In this document: one piece after another, positions 52,869 to 63,067 of the stretch
Layout: every line of letters starts with the position of its first letter
How positions within the stretch are numbered: position 1 is the first letter of the stretch
NCBI GenBank assembly: GCA_900539605.1
Contig: UQCS01000005.1
Span: 1 to 64,000 of the forward strand
Length of the DNA: 64,000 bases
Source of the DNA: an uncultured Azospirillum sp.
GTDB taxonomy: Bacteria > Pseudomonadota > Alphaproteobacteria > RF32 > CAG-239
Reading direction: 5' to 3'
Notes under the pieces: generated by a model
Told to the model about the DNA's origin: nothing
What the model saw: the letters and a program-made list of their open reading frames with translations, nothing else
Database searches by the model: none
Position numbers and translations under genes: made by a program

Positions 52869-53585
52869 CTATTTTCTCCCTTTTTCTTCCGGTGCCACAA
52901 TACCGCCGGAAATAACAAACTTCAACCCTTCTTCCACCGTCATTTGCAAAAAGACAACATCTTCTTTGGGAACAAAAATCAAAAAGCCGGAGGTCGGGTT
53001 GGGTGTGGTTGGTATAAAGACGTTCAACATTTCTTTGTTCATGATTTTTTTCACTTCACCGCCGGTCTCGGTGCTGACAAACCCCAAAATCCAAATTCCC
53101 TTGCGCGGATATTCCAGCAGTACAACCTGGCTGAAGGCTTGGTTTTTGTTGGAAAGAAAAGTTTCAAACACTTGTTTGAGTAATGAATATACGGTTGAAA
53201 CAACCGGCATTTTTTTAACAATCCAGTCGCCGAGACGGATGAAGAAACGTCCCACAAATCCGGCGGCAAACATACCGATCACGATCATCGATACGATCAA
53301 AACCACTACGCCGAGGCCGGGAATGGTAAATGGCAGATCATTGTAATAAGTTTTCAGTTGTGGCGGCAACAGGCGCCCCACCCCGGCGTCAATCCACAAA
53401 ATGATTTTGTAGGCCATATAAAAAGTGATCGACACCGGTGCCGTTACCAAAATGCCGGTAAAGAAATAAGCGCGAATTTTGGCACCGAGTTTCATAAACA
53501 CGTGTTGTTCCCGCATTTTGGCATTTTGAATCGCCAATGCCCGTGCCTTGAGTTCAGCGCTTTTTTTCTTTCTTTTTCGTGACAT
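52869..53585 (-). CDS. DUF502 family membrane protein
   Basis: 238 aa with a basic N-terminal tail (RKRKKKSAELKARA), two membrane segments (about residues 40-64 and 92-114) and a beta-rich C-terminal domain (SQVVLLEYPRKGIWILGFVS, NVFIPTTPNPTSGFLIFVP). This matches DUF502, found in many bacteria and often next to recG, mfd or recJ-type genes. It lies directly after recJ (1 bp gap) on the same strand. Function unknown. Confidence 0.85.
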   Translation of the reverse strand: MSRKRKKKSAELKARALAIQNAKMREQHVFMKLGAKIRAYFFTGILVTAPVSITFYMAYKIILWIDAGVGRLLPPQLKTYYNDLPFTIPGLGVVVLIVSMIVIGMFAAGFVGRFFIRLGDWIVKKMPVVSTVYSLLKQVFETFLSNKNQAFSQVVLLEYPRKGIWILGFVSTETGGEVKKIMNKEMLNVFIPTTPNPTSGFLIFVPKEDVVFLQMTVEEGLKFVISGGIVAPEEKGRK

Positions 53586-53586
53586 T

Positions 53587-55353
53587 TTAACCTCTCATTG
53601 CGTCTTCAATAATAAATTGCACCTGATTGCGCCCTTGCCAATTGTCTTTACGCAAGGTTCCGGCCAGGTTAAACACTTCGCCGTGATGATTCAGCAGCGC
53701 TTTGCCGACTTCGTTATCAGCGGCGCGAAAAGCCATTGCTTTTAGAGTTCCGCCGCTCAGTGAACCAAGCTGACAACGTATGTGACCGCTGCCGACAATA
53801 TCGGAGTGTAAGACGCGTACATTGCTTAGCATCAGCCGCGGTTCGGGATTGCCGGCACCGAAAGGTTCCAGCAGTGCCAGGCAGTCGGCAAATTCCGGGG
53901 TGGCCGCGTTAAGACTGACAATCCCGTCAATTTCCACGACCGGGGTCAGTGTTTCCGTTCCCAAATATTTTTCGGCATATTCTCCGGCAAAGGTACGAAA
54001 GGCTTCCAGATTGCTTTCTTCAAGTGAAAAACCGGCTGCCATATTGTGGCCGCCTCCTTTTGTCAGCAACCCTTTTTCTTTGGCGGCCATCACCAAAGCG
54101 CCGATATTGAGTCCGGGAACTGAGCGGGCGGAGCCTTTAACTTCGTCGGCTTCAACCGACATCACAAACGACGGCAGATTATATCTTTCTTTCAGTTTGC
54201 CGGCTACAATTCCGATTACGCCCTGATGCCAGTCTTGTCCGTACACAAAAGCTATCGGGTATTGCTGAGGCGTTCCTTCCAGTGTTTCTATGGCTTGCAA
54301 CAGGACATAGGCTTCTATTTCCTTGCGAAGCGCATTAAAAGAGTCCAGTTTGTCGGCCAACATAGCGGCTTCAAAATCGTTGGCGGCGCATAACAGCCGG
54401 TTACCGATCGAGGCCTCGCCGACCCGTCCGCCGGCATTGATCCTCGGTCCCAGTACATAACCGAGATGATAACTTGAAGGCGCTTCCGTAACCGAAGCTT
54501 TGTCAATCAGCGCCTTGATGCCGCAGTTCTGCCGTAACGACATAATTTTCAGCCCCTGACGGACAAACGCCCGGTTCAATCCCAACAACGGCACCACATC
54601 GCAAACAGTTCCCAAAGCGACCAGATCCAACCATTTCATCAGATCCGGTGCCGGACGGACGGCATAAAAACCGCGCTTGCGAAGTTGACGGTTGACCGCG
54701 ACCACGGTAAGAAACACCACACCGACGGCGGCCAGATATTTTAAATCGGGATGTTCATCGTTTTCGTCAAGACGCTTCGGATTGACAATCGCATAGATAT
54801 CGGGCAGTTTGGTTTCCGCTTCGTGATGATCCAGTACGATCACGTCCATTCCCTGATCGTGTGCATATTCCAAAACCTCAAAGGCCGTCGTTCCGCAATC
54901 GGTTGTTATCAGCAGTTTTGTGCCAATGGCAGCAAATTCGTCAACCGCGCTTTTGCTCGGTCCGTAACCTTCTTCCCGTTCTGGAATATGGACCGGAACC
55001 TCGCAGCCGACCGATTGCAGGAACAGTTTCAACAGAGATGATGAGGTGGCACCGTCAACGTCATAATCGCCGATGATGGCCGTTTGTTCTCCGTTTTCCA
55101 CCGCCGCGGCAATTCGTGCCGCTGCTTTTTCCATATCTTTCAGGCAAGCCGGATCGGGCATCAGATTTTGCAGTTTCGGATATAAAAAATCATTGCTTTG
55201 CCCTATGTCAATTCCACGCGAGACCATGATTTGTGCCACCACCGATGGGAGACCGTAACGGGCGGCAACAAGCTCGGCGGTATTTTCGTCAAACCCGGCA
55301 AATTTCCACATATTTCCGCCCAAGGATTTAGTATTGTCAAAGCGGTTATCCAC
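53587..55353 (-). CDS. recJ: single-strand-specific 5'-3' exonuclease RecJ
   Basis: 588 aa, close to E. coli RecJ (577). DHH-family phosphoesterase motifs are clear: DYDVDGATSSSLL near residue 80, LDHHEAE near residue 155, and the DHHA1 motif GGGHNMAAGFSL near residue 400. It works with RecFOR in gap repair and in mismatch repair. The start is taken as GTG at 55353, because AAGGAAG lies six bases before it; the ATG at 55311 has a poorer site. It is 16 bp after the OmpA-domain lipoprotein gene and is followed by the DUF502 gene. Confidence 0.93.
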   Translation of the reverse strand: MDNRFDNTKSLGGNMWKFAGFDENTAELVAARYGLPSVVAQIMVSRGIDIGQSNDFLYPKLQNLMPDPACLKDMEKAAARIAAAVENGEQTAIIGDYDVDGATSSSLLKLFLQSVGCEVPVHIPEREEGYGPSKSAVDEFAAIGTKLLITTDCGTTAFEVLEYAHDQGMDVIVLDHHEAETKLPDIYAIVNPKRLDENDEHPDLKYLAAVGVVFLTVVAVNRQLRKRGFYAVRPAPDLMKWLDLVALGTVCDVVPLLGLNRAFVRQGLKIMSLRQNCGIKALIDKASVTEAPSSYHLGYVLGPRINAGGRVGEASIGNRLLCAANDFEAAMLADKLDSFNALRKEIEAYVLLQAIETLEGTPQQYPIAFVYGQDWHQGVIGIVAGKLKERYNLPSFVMSVEADEVKGSARSVPGLNIGALVMAAKEKGLLTKGGGHNMAAGFSLEESNLEAFRTFAGEYAEKYLGTETLTPVVEIDGIVSLNAATPEFADCLALLEPFGAGNPEPRLMLSNVRVLHSDIVGSGHIRCQLGSLSGGTLKAMAFRAADNEVGKALLNHHGEVFNLAGTLRKDNWQGRNQVQFIIEDAMRG

Positions 55354-55369
55354 GGTAGTCTTCCTTATT

Positions 55370-56017
55370 TTAGTAACTGATATAAATTTCGGCACGTCGG
55401 TTGAGACGTTCGCCCTCGGGCATAATTTCCCGATACAGCGGCTGACTGTCCGACAACGCTTCAACGGCAACCGATTTTTGGAGTACACCAGCTCGGATTA
55501 AAGCAGCGGCAACGCTTTCGGCCCGTTTGAGCGAGGTTTGGAAGTTGATCATTTTGTGGGTGGCCATATCGGTGTTGCGGGTTCGGCTGGATGAAAAGCC
55601 GTAAACCGTAATATGAGCGTTTTTACGTTTGGCCAGCCGGGCAATATAACGGATTTCACTGTCATATTCCGGCGCAATAACGGCGCTGCCGTCTGCAAAC
55701 AAAATGGTTGCTGCCTGATAAGCGACGGACGGTTCAACGACAGCTGCCGGTACCGCAACCGTTTTTTTCGTCGTGTTCATACGTTTTTCAGCCTTTGGAG
55801 CTTTTTCAGCGTTTGAAGCTTTTTCTCGGGTTACTGGCTTGACCGGCGTTGCGGTTGTTTGTTCGCCTTGTTTGTGAATCGGCTGATAGCTGTCTGCTGC
55901 CGATTGAGGCGTTTCTTCCGGTTTGGGGGTCGGTTGTTCGGCTGATATGCATGCACTCAGAAAACCGCACAGGATCATTACTGTCGCATACCCGGCCTTC
56001 TTGTTTTTCCGCAACAT
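55370..56017 (-). CDS. OmpA-domain lipoprotein
   Basis: 215 aa from the ATG at 56017 (AAAAGGGGAA upstream). The signal peptide ends at a lipobox (GFLSAC), so the protein is likely lipid-anchored in the outer membrane. A Pro/Thr/Glu/Lys-rich linker (about residues 20-95) leads to a C-terminal OmpA-like domain (ATILFADGSAVIAPEYDSEI, NFQTSLKRAESVAAALI, ERLNRRAEIYISY) with the Asp and Arg used to bind diaminopimelate in peptidoglycan. Pal-like role probable. It is divergent from the DUF192 lipoprotein gene and precedes recJ. Confidence 0.88.
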   Translation of the reverse strand: MLRKNKKAGYATVMILCGFLSACISAEQPTPKPEETPQSAADSYQPIHKQGEQTTATPVKPVTREKASNAEKAPKAEKRMNTTKKTVAVPAAVVEPSVAYQAATILFADGSAVIAPEYDSEIRYIARLAKRKNAHITVYGFSSSRTRNTDMATHKMINFQTSLKRAESVAAALIRAGVLQKSVAVEALSDSQPLYREIMPEGERLNRRAEIYISY

Positions 56018-56117
56018 TTTTTTCCCCTTTTGATTGATAAGCTTTAACAGTTTTAACGTAATAATTATGATAACACAAGCAGAAAAATTGTAAAATCGAA
56101 ACTTTTTAAAAATCAAT

Positions 56118-56146
56118 TTGTCTTTTACAAAATATTGTTATATCAT
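56118..56146 (+). promoter_or_regulatory. promoter candidate for the DUF192 lipoprotein gene
   Basis: TTGTCT (56118-56123), 17-base spacer, TATCAT (56141-56146), 32 bp before the start at 56178. Confidence 0.5.
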
Positions 56147-56177
56147 TTTAGAACAGTTGATAAGGGAGGAATATATT

Positions 56178-56774
56178 ATGTCAAAAATATGCAAACTTTT
56201 TATGATGTTGATGCTGGTTGCCGCCTGCTCCGAAAAAGACAGCCGCGAACCGCTGACGATTACCACTTCGGAAGGAAATACGGTCACATATAAAGTAGAA
56301 CTGGCGCAAAACCGTGAAGAGCTTACCACCGGTCTGATGAACCGTACCGCCATGGAAGCCGATTCCGGGATGATTTTTGATCTGTCCGCTTTCAACAATG
56401 TTCCGACCGCTATGTGGATGAAAGACACCAAGCTGGCGTTGGATATGCTTTTTATTGATCGTGACGGCATGATCTTCTGGATCTATGAAAACGCCGAGCC
56501 GGATTCTTTGAAAATGATCATTTCACCCTATCCCGCTTTTGCGGTTCTGGAAGTTAATGCCGGTGACGTCGCCGCCAAAGGTATCAAAATCGGCGATACC
56601 GTAAATCACAAAATTTTCAATCGGAACAGCGAGGAAAAAAATGTCCGCGCTGACCCGGTTGTCGAAGATAAAAACGAAACCGACGTTTCTGAGACCAAAG
56701 AGCCGGAAGCAGCAGAAAATGTTGCCGCGGATGAAGCGCAGGCGACTGAGGCCGAAAAGAAAGCCGAAGAATAG
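56178..56774 (+). CDS. DUF192 family lipoprotein
   Basis: 198 aa from the ATG at 56178 (GGGAGGA upstream). The signal peptide ends at LVAAC. The mature protein has the DUF192 pattern: ELAQNREELTTGLMNRTAM, MWMKDTKLALDMLFIDRDG and AVLEVNAGDVAAKGIKIGD. After it comes an acidic Glu/Ala/Thr-rich tail of ~50 residues, probably disordered. DUF192 proteins are small periplasmic beta proteins of unknown role. Monocistronic, ends in a terminator shared with mfd. Confidence 0.88.
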   Translation: MSKICKLFMMLMLVAACSEKDSREPLTITTSEGNTVTYKVELAQNREELTTGLMNRTAMEADSGMIFDLSAFNNVPTAMWMKDTKLALDMLFIDRDGMIFWIYENAEPDSLKMIISPYPAFAVLEVNAGDVAAKGIKIGDTVNHKIFNRNSEEKNVRADPVVEDKNETDVSETKEPEAAENVAADEAQATEAEKKAEE

Positions 56775-56802
56775 ACATTGCATAGCAACGGTCATTACTT
56801 TT

Positions 56803-56841
56803 AATACTCCGAAAGACACTGTTTTTCGGAGTATTTTTTTA
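56803..56841. terminator. bidirectional terminator between DUF192 gene and mfd
   Basis: AATACTCCGAAA / TTTTCGGAGTATT stem with a short loop, then seven T residues on the plus strand; the minus strand has an A-rich approach as well. Ends the DUF192 transcript and probably mfd. Confidence 0.85.
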
Positions 56842-56864
56842 CGAAACAACTCGTTTGTCTCACA

Positions 56865-59800
56865 TTAAAGCCGGTTGATCCTGGCTACATAATCCTTGAT
56901 CGTTTCCAAACGACGGCTATAGTTTTCCAAATCTTTCTCCACCAACAGCTTCTGATCGGGACGAACTTTCAACGAACCAAAAGAACGGGCCACCAATTCT
57001 ACCAGCTTTTCCGGCGCGCGAAAAACATTATTGTGAAAAGTGATCAAAAATCCTTTTGTCCCAGCATCAATTTTTTCAATGTTGGCACAGCGGCATAATT
57101 GCTTGATTTCAACCGTCTTAAGCAAATTTTCCACTTCCGGCGGCACCGGACCGAAACGGTCCACCAACTCTTCGCGCATATCCAGCAATGCTTCCGGTGT
57201 TTCCAAACTGCCGATGCGTTTATACAATCCCAGCCGTACGCCCAGATCGCGCACATAGGTTTCGGGAATCATGATCGGCACACCGGTAACGATTTGCGGG
57301 CTCCAGTCGCTGGTTCCTTTAGTCTCTGTTTCGGCATCCGCGCCAGCTTTGATGCGGGCAATTTCTTCTTCCAGCATATGATGATACATGGCAATACCGA
57401 CCTCTTTGATATGCCCCGACTGTTCTTCGCCGAGAATATTTCCCGATCCGCGGATATCCATATCGTGACTGGCCAGAGAGAATCCGGCACCCAGGCTGTC
57501 CAGCGCTTGCAAAATGCTCAAACGCCGCTCGGCAATCGGCTTCAAATTCTTTTTCGGCGGCACTGTAAAATAGCAGTAACCACGCACTTTTGAACGCCCG
57601 ATCCGCCCCCGCAGCTGATAAAGTTGAGCCAAACCGAACATATCCGCCCGATAAACGATCATGGTATTAACCGACGGCATATCAATTCCCGACTCGATAA
57701 TCGTCGTCGAAAGCAAAATGTCTCCCTTGCGGTCGGCAAAAGCGTTCATCACCTCTTCCAGCTGTTTAGCCGGCATTTGTCCGTGAGCGACCAAAATTTT
57801 GGCATCGGGTGCCAGCTCCTGCAATACGTCATGAACCCGCGCAATATCCGAAACCCGGGGACAGACGACAAAGGTCTGACCGCCGCGGAATTTCTCACGG
57901 TAGATTGCCTCCTTGATCATTACGCCGTCAAACGGCATCACAAAAGTTCGCGCTGCCAACCTGTCAACCGGCGGGGTGGCGATAATGCTCAGCTGTTTCA
58001 CGCCGGTCAAAGACATTTGCAATGTTCGCGGAATCGGCGTGGCCGTCAGAGTCAGTACATGAATGTCAGCTTTCAGATTTTTGAGTTTTTCTTTATGAGC
58101 AACCCCAAAATGCTGTTCTTCATCAATAATCAGCAGCCCAAGATTGCTGAATTCGATATTGTTGGCCAGCAGTGCATGAGTGCCGATGACAATATCCACC
58201 GAACCGTCTTTCAGGGCTTCTTTGATTTTACGGGCCTCGGTCGCCGTCTGTAAACGCGAAAGCATCCTCACCTTGAGCGGAAAACCGGCCATTCGTTGCA
58301 TAAAATTGTAATAATGTTGCCGGGCCAGCAAAGTTGTCGGCACAATCAACGCTGCCTGGGCACCGGACATTGCCACGGCAAAGGCAGCCCGGAGCGCCAC
58401 CTCGGTTTTGCCGAAACCGACGTCGCCGCAAACCAGCCGGTCCATCGGAATCCCCGCCGACAAATCTCCGAGAACGTCGCCGATCGCATTCAGTTGATCT
58501 TCGGTTTCATTATAGGGAAAACCGGAACAAAATTCGTCATATAATCCTTCCGGTGCAATATAGGACTCTGCTTTTTTCAATTGTCGCTGTGCTGCTATTG
58601 CGATCAGCTTTTCGGCAATTTCGTGAATACGTTTTTTAACCTTCGCCTTTTTCGCTTCCCACGCCGAACCTCCGAGAGTGTCCAGCTGAATATTGTCATC
58701 GTCAATCCCGTAGCGGGAAACCGTTTCGATGTTTTCGACCGGAACAAACAGTTTGTCGCCGTTGGCATAAATAATTTTCAGGCAATCGTGCGGCGCACCA
58801 CCGGCCGTAATGTTCTCCAACCCCATAAAACGCCCGATACCGTGCTCAATATGAACAACCGGTTCGCCGACATTGAGTGCGGAAATGTCCGCGATAAAAT
58901 CCTTGGAAGTTACCTTTTTTACGGCACGGCGGTTTTGTCTGGCCCCCAGAATATCCTGTTCGGCCACCATGCACAATCCGTCACCGCGAAATCCGTGCGG
59001 CAGATTAAGCACAATCATTGCCACCTTGCGGATATCCGCTTTGTCAACCGCTTCTTTCCAACTGTCGGCAAAGGTAAATTCCAGTGAAGCGAAACGGCTC
59101 TCGGCTTTGGCGTCATTGATCAAAGTAAACAACCGCTCGCGTGATCCCGGAGAATAACAGCAGATGATCCGCTTCATTTTTCCGTATTCGGTCAAATAGG
59201 CAAGCAAATCCAAATAAACCTGAGCCGCATTCACGCTTTTGGCAGCCGAGAAATCGCGTCCCGGTAAAACACCGGTATCGTAATTGTCGTTGTTTTCGAG
59301 CAGATTCATTCCGGTAAGAAAGACAGCACGACGATTTCGGGTAATATTGCCAAACTCTTTTTCGTCGAGATATAGTTGTTCCGGCGGTACCGGACGATAA
59401 TTGTCGACTTCTCCGGCATTTTTGACTTTCAGAGCTTCCAACCGCGATATATAGTGGTCGGCAATGCTTTCGCTTTTTGAAGATAAGGCGGCATCGGCAT
59501 TGCGTCCGATCACGATTTTGGCACGCGGCAGGTATTCAAACAGGTTCGGCAACGGTTCTTCATAAAAAAACGGCAGCCAGTTTTCCATTCCCATATACTT
59601 GCGCCCGTTAGAGACGGCTTCGTAAATCTCGTCGTCTTTGAAGGCGGCGCCAAAGGCTTCGCGATAACGGCCGCGAAAACTTCTGATCGTATTCTCGTCC
59701 AACACCACTTCCCCGGCAGCTTGGAACAAATAGCTTTTGATTTCGCCGGTGGTCCGTTGGTTCAAAGCATCAAAAGTGCGGATTTTTTCAACTTCGTCGC

Positions 59801-60338
59801 CAAACAGGTCAATTCGCAGCGGTTCTGCCGATCCGGTGGGGAATATGTCGACAATATCGCCACGAACCGCATATTCGCCGGGTTCCATTACTTGTTCGAC
59901 CCGGCTGTAGCCGTTGATTGACATATAATGAACAAAGTTGTTAAAATTCAGCGTGCTGCCAACCCTGACCACCTTCCTTGAGTTAAGAAAAATCTTTTTG
60001 GGCGGCAATTTTTGTAAAACCGCGCCGACGCTGGTCACAATTATCCGCGGACGCTTGGTTTGGGGTTCAACCGCCAGCCGTCCCAGCGTGTCGGTACGCC
60101 GGGCAATCAGGTTAATATTGGGAGAAACGCGGTCATAAGGCACGGTGTCCCAGGCCGGAAAACGCAAAATTTCCGTATCCGGCAGCAAGACCTGTAGGAT
60201 ATCGGCATTTTGTTCAAGCGCCGTACCGTCGCTGGCAATATACAAAACATCGTCGGCGCTGTGGCGATACAGTTCGGCTACGGCAAAAGGCTCATAGCCT
60301 TCGCTGACGGAAGAAATGGAAATCGGATCTTTTGGCAT
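56865..60338 (-). CDS. mfd: transcription-repair coupling factor Mfd
   Basis: Translocase that removes RNA polymerase stalled at DNA damage and recruits UvrA. 1157 aa, full length. The UvrB-like N-terminal part (PDTEILRFPAWDTVPYDRVS) is followed by the RNA-polymerase-interacting domain (VGEPVVHIEHGIGRFMGLE, about residue 490), the superfamily 2 helicase motors with GDVGFGKTEVALRAAF and DEEQHFGV, the RecG-like LRGRIGRSKVRGYCY motif, and the TRCF C-terminal domain. Divergent from recG, with 80 bp between starts. This pairing is common in Alphaproteobacteria. Confidence 0.97.
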   Translation of the reverse strand: MPKDPISISSVSEGYEPFAVAELYRHSADDVLYIASDGTALEQNADILQVLLPDTEILRFPAWDTVPYDRVSPNINLIARRTDTLGRLAVEPQTKRPRIIVTSVGAVLQKLPPKKIFLNSRKVVRVGSTLNFNNFVHYMSINGYSRVEQVMEPGEYAVRGDIVDIFPTGSAEPLRIDLFGDEVEKIRTFDALNQRTTGEIKSYLFQAAGEVVLDENTIRSFRGRYREAFGAAFKDDEIYEAVSNGRKYMGMENWLPFFYEEPLPNLFEYLPRAKIVIGRNADAALSSKSESIADHYISRLEALKVKNAGEVDNYRPVPPEQLYLDEKEFGNITRNRRAVFLTGMNLLENNDNYDTGVLPGRDFSAAKSVNAAQVYLDLLAYLTEYGKMKRIICCYSPGSRERLFTLINDAKAESRFASLEFTFADSWKEAVDKADIRKVAMIVLNLPHGFRGDGLCMVAEQDILGARQNRRAVKKVTSKDFIADISALNVGEPVVHIEHGIGRFMGLENITAGGAPHDCLKIIYANGDKLFVPVENIETVSRYGIDDDNIQLDTLGGSAWEAKKAKVKKRIHEIAEKLIAIAAQRQLKKAESYIAPEGLYDEFCSGFPYNETEDQLNAIGDVLGDLSAGIPMDRLVCGDVGFGKTEVALRAAFAVAMSGAQAALIVPTTLLARQHYYNFMQRMAGFPLKVRMLSRLQTATEARKIKEALKDGSVDIVIGTHALLANNIEFSNLGLLIIDEEQHFGVAHKEKLKNLKADIHVLTLTATPIPRTLQMSLTGVKQLSIIATPPVDRLAARTFVMPFDGVMIKEAIYREKFRGGQTFVVCPRVSDIARVHDVLQELAPDAKILVAHGQMPAKQLEEVMNAFADRKGDILLSTTIIESGIDMPSVNTMIVYRADMFGLAQLYQLRGRIGRSKVRGYCYFTVPPKKNLKPIAERRLSILQALDSLGAGFSLASHDMDIRGSGNILGEEQSGHIKEVGIAMYHHMLEEEIARIKAGADAETETKGTSDWSPQIVTGVPIMIPETYVRDLGVRLGLYKRIGSLETPEALLDMREELVDRFGPVPPEVENLLKTVEIKQLCRCANIEKIDAGTKGFLITFHNNVFRAPEKLVELVARSFGSLKVRPDQKLLVEKDLENYSRRLETIKDYVARINRL

Positions 60339-60418
60339 CTTTCTATCTTCTTGTTTACATCTTTTTCAAAAATATATACAATCAGGAGCGATAGCAACCT
60401 TTTTTTGGGCAAAAAATC

Positions 60419-62500
60419 ATGCGGCCGTCATTTTTATATCCGTTGTTTGCTTCACCTTCATCAATTCGGGGGGTCGGCGACAAATATCTCGGACTTTTGC
60501 ACAACCTCGGGATCGACCGGATCACCGACCTGCTCTGGCATCTGCCGTACACCTGTAACGACCGGCGACGTTCTTCCTCGGTAGCCAATTTGAAAAACGG
60601 CGAAATAAATACCGTAAAGATTCGGGTTGTGGAACACTTAGCCCCCAAGAGCCGCAAACAGCCTTATCAGGTTTTATGCGAAGATGACAGCGGACAAATC
60701 ACTCTGGTCTTTTTCAAAGCTTATCCCGATTCTATCCAAAAGAACCTGCCGCTTGGCGCCGAACGGGTCATCAGCGGCAAAGTTGAACTTTTTAATGGTC
60801 GCTGGCAAATGAGCCACCCCGATTATATTGCCGCGCCCGAAAACAGCCGGCAGATTCCCGAAATTGAACCGGTTTACGGTCTCACGGCCGGCATTACCAA
60901 CAAATTTATCAGCCGGCTGATATACAATGCCCTGCCCCTGATTCCGGCTTTGCCGGAATGGCTGGAATCCAACCATATGAAAACGCTCGGTTTTCCGGCT
61001 TTCAAAACCGCATTGCAACAGGTTCACCATCCTGATGGCACCGTGGCTTTACTGCCGTCTTCTCCGGCACGGATGCGGCTGGCTTATGACGAACTGCTCG
61101 CCAACCAGCTGTCACTGGCTCTGGTACGTGCCAAAGTCAAGAAGCAGCCGGGACGCCAAATTGCCGGCAACGGATTGTTGCGCCGCAAAGTTTTAGACCA
61201 CTTGCCATTTAAACTGACCGCTGCGCAACAAAAAGTTCTTGCCGAAATATCGGCCGATCAGGCGGCAGCAAGCCGAATGCTGCGGCTGCTTCAGGGAGAT
61301 GTCGGCAGCGGCAAAACAATCGTCGCGCTTTTAACCATGCTCAATGCGGTTGAATGCGGTTATCAGGCAGCCATCATGGCACCGACAGAAATTCTGGCCA
61401 AACAGCATTTTGACACTATTGCACCCTTATGTGAAGAAGCGGGATTGAAAGCAGCCTTGCTTACCGGCCGCATAAAAGGAAAATCGCGCACTTTGCTGTT
61501 AGAACAATTGCAACAGGGGAAAATCAATATTTTGATCGGCACCCATGCGTTGTTTGTCGAAGATGTTGTTTTTAACGATCTTGCCTGTGTCGTGATAGAC
61601 GAGCAACACCGTTTCGGCGTTCATCAGCGTTTGAACTTGTCCGCCAAAGGCAACCGCGCCGACGTGTTGGTGATGACGGCAACGCCAATTCCACGGACGC
61701 TGATCCTCACCGCATTCGGTGATATGGAATACTCGAAAATTGACCAACTTCCGGAAGGACGAAAGCCGGTAGACACCCGGGTAATACCGTTAACGCGGAT
61801 TGATGAGATTATTCCGGCCTTGCAGCGTAAAATCGCTGCCGGCGAGAGAGTTTACTGGGTGTGTCCGTTGGTCGAAGAATCCGAAAAGCTTGATCTTGCC
61901 GCTGCCGAAAATCGTTTTGAAATCTTGCAAAAAACTTTTGGCGCCGATGTCGGGTTGGTTCACGGCAAAATGAAAGAAAAGCAAAAAGATGAAATTATGG
62001 AACGTTTCAAAAACGGCGAAATCAAATTGCTGGTGGCAACCACCGTTATTGAAGTCGGCGTCAATGTGCCGGAAGCTACGGTGATGATTATCGAACATGC
62101 CGAACGCTTCGGTCTTGCCCAGCTTCACCAGCTGCGCGGCCGGGTTAAACGCGGCTGCCGGCCCGCCATCTGTATTTTGTTGTACGGCTATCCGCTGGGG
62201 GCAACTTCTCGTGCGCGCCTCAACATTATGCGCGACACCGAAGACGGCTTTGCGATCGCCGAAGAAGACTTAAAACTGCGCGGCGGCGGCGAAATCCTCG
62301 GAACCCGCCAATCGGGTTGCGAAAACTTCAAGTTGGCGCAAATGCCTGAACATCAAAATCTGTTAATTACAGCCAATAAAGACGCCCGAATGATTCTTGC
62401 CGCCGATCCCGAACTGACCTCGCCCCGCGGACAAGCCTTGCGTACCCTGCTTTATTTGTTCGAACGCGATGATGCGGTCAAAACTTATCTGGCGGGATAA
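60419..62500 (+). CDS. recG: ATP-dependent DNA helicase RecG
   Basis: Regresses stalled replication forks and branch-migrates Holliday junctions. 693 aa with the N-terminal wedge/OB domain (RVVEHLAPKSRKQPYQVL), Walker A GDVGSGKTIVALLTML near residue 300, DEQHRFGVHQR near residue 395, TATPIPRTL and QLRGRVKRGCRPAICI. The start MRPSFLYPLF fits the usual RecG N-terminus, and no Shine-Dalgarno site is visible, so expression may be low. Divergent from mfd; convergent with the DUF1847 gene. Confidence 0.96.
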   Translation: MRPSFLYPLFASPSSIRGVGDKYLGLLHNLGIDRITDLLWHLPYTCNDRRRSSSVANLKNGEINTVKIRVVEHLAPKSRKQPYQVLCEDDSGQITLVFFKAYPDSIQKNLPLGAERVISGKVELFNGRWQMSHPDYIAAPENSRQIPEIEPVYGLTAGITNKFISRLIYNALPLIPALPEWLESNHMKTLGFPAFKTALQQVHHPDGTVALLPSSPARMRLAYDELLANQLSLALVRAKVKKQPGRQIAGNGLLRRKVLDHLPFKLTAAQQKVLAEISADQAAASRMLRLLQGDVGSGKTIVALLTMLNAVECGYQAAIMAPTEILAKQHFDTIAPLCEEAGLKAALLTGRIKGKSRTLLLEQLQQGKINILIGTHALFVEDVVFNDLACVVIDEQHRFGVHQRLNLSAKGNRADVLVMTATPIPRTLILTAFGDMEYSKIDQLPEGRKPVDTRVIPLTRIDEIIPALQRKIAAGERVYWVCPLVEESEKLDLAAAENRFEILQKTFGADVGLVHGKMKEKQKDEIMERFKNGEIKLLVATTVIEVGVNVPEATVMIIEHAERFGLAQLHQLRGRVKRGCRPAICILLYGYPLGATSRARLNIMRDTEDGFAIAEEDLKLRGGGEILGTRQSGCENFKLAQMPEHQNLLITANKDARMILAADPELTSPRGQALRTLLYLFERDDAVKTYLAG

Positions 62501-62516
62501 AGCGTTGCAGATTCCG

Positions 62517-62960
62517 TTAAGCCAGTTCTTCCACGGTTTTGTGTCCGGTGGCAAAATCTTTAACAACCAACGTTGTTACCGGTGCCAGCGAATGTTTTTC
62601 AAACAGCAGCCCGTGCCCTAGGCACAATCCCATAATAATGTTAAGGTCCGTGTTCTGACTGTTCAGATAATCGGCCTGAGAAACCGGGTCACAACTGGGT
62701 CCGCACATGCCGGCGTCAATTTCCGAAGCGTTAAGACCGCTTTCCTTACAATGAACCAGGTAAATTTCAAATCCGGCTTCCTGCAGCAAAACGGCAAGCT
62801 TTTTGGCATAAGCAAACATGCCGGCACAGCTGGCAATACCCAGCCGTTCAAAGTCCGACAGCTTGGAAAAATCGATCAGTTCCTGCAGTCTGGATTTGTT
62901 TTTTGCTTGCGCCGTTATCTGCATTTGACGTTTTTCGGCATCGGAATAATGACCTTTCAT
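62517..62960 (-). CDS. DUF1847 family protein, probable metal-binding
   Basis: 147 aa. The conserved pattern is GIASCAGMFAYAKKLA, VHCKESGLNASEIDAGM, CGPSCDPVSQADYLN, and IMGLCLGHGLLFEKHSLAP ending in VVKDFATGHK. Several Cys and His residues could hold metal or a cofactor. DUF1847 proteins occur mostly in anaerobes, which fits the fermentative lifestyle inferred from AdhE. AAGGAGAAAA precedes the ATG. Convergent with recG, 16 bp apart. Confidence 0.85.
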   Translation of the reverse strand: MKGHYSDAEKRQMQITAQAKNKSRLQELIDFSKLSDFERLGIASCAGMFAYAKKLAVLLQEAGFEIYLVHCKESGLNASEIDAGMCGPSCDPVSQADYLNSQNTDLNIIMGLCLGHGLLFEKHSLAPVTTLVVKDFATGHKTVEELA

Positions 62961-63003
62961 AACAGTTTTTCTCCTTATGATAATGTGCTCTCCTTCGTAT
63001 TAA

Positions 63004-63046
63004 CGCAAAAAAAATAAACACTCAAGCTTTTTATGCTTAAGTGTTT
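63004..63046 (-). terminator. terminator of the 125-codon gene
   Basis: AAACACTCAAGC / GCTTAAGTGTTT stem (one mismatch) with a 7-base loop, and eight T residues on the minus strand, 21 bp past the stop codon. Confidence 0.8.
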
Positions 63047-63067
63047 ATTCAATAGCCGGCAAGCAGT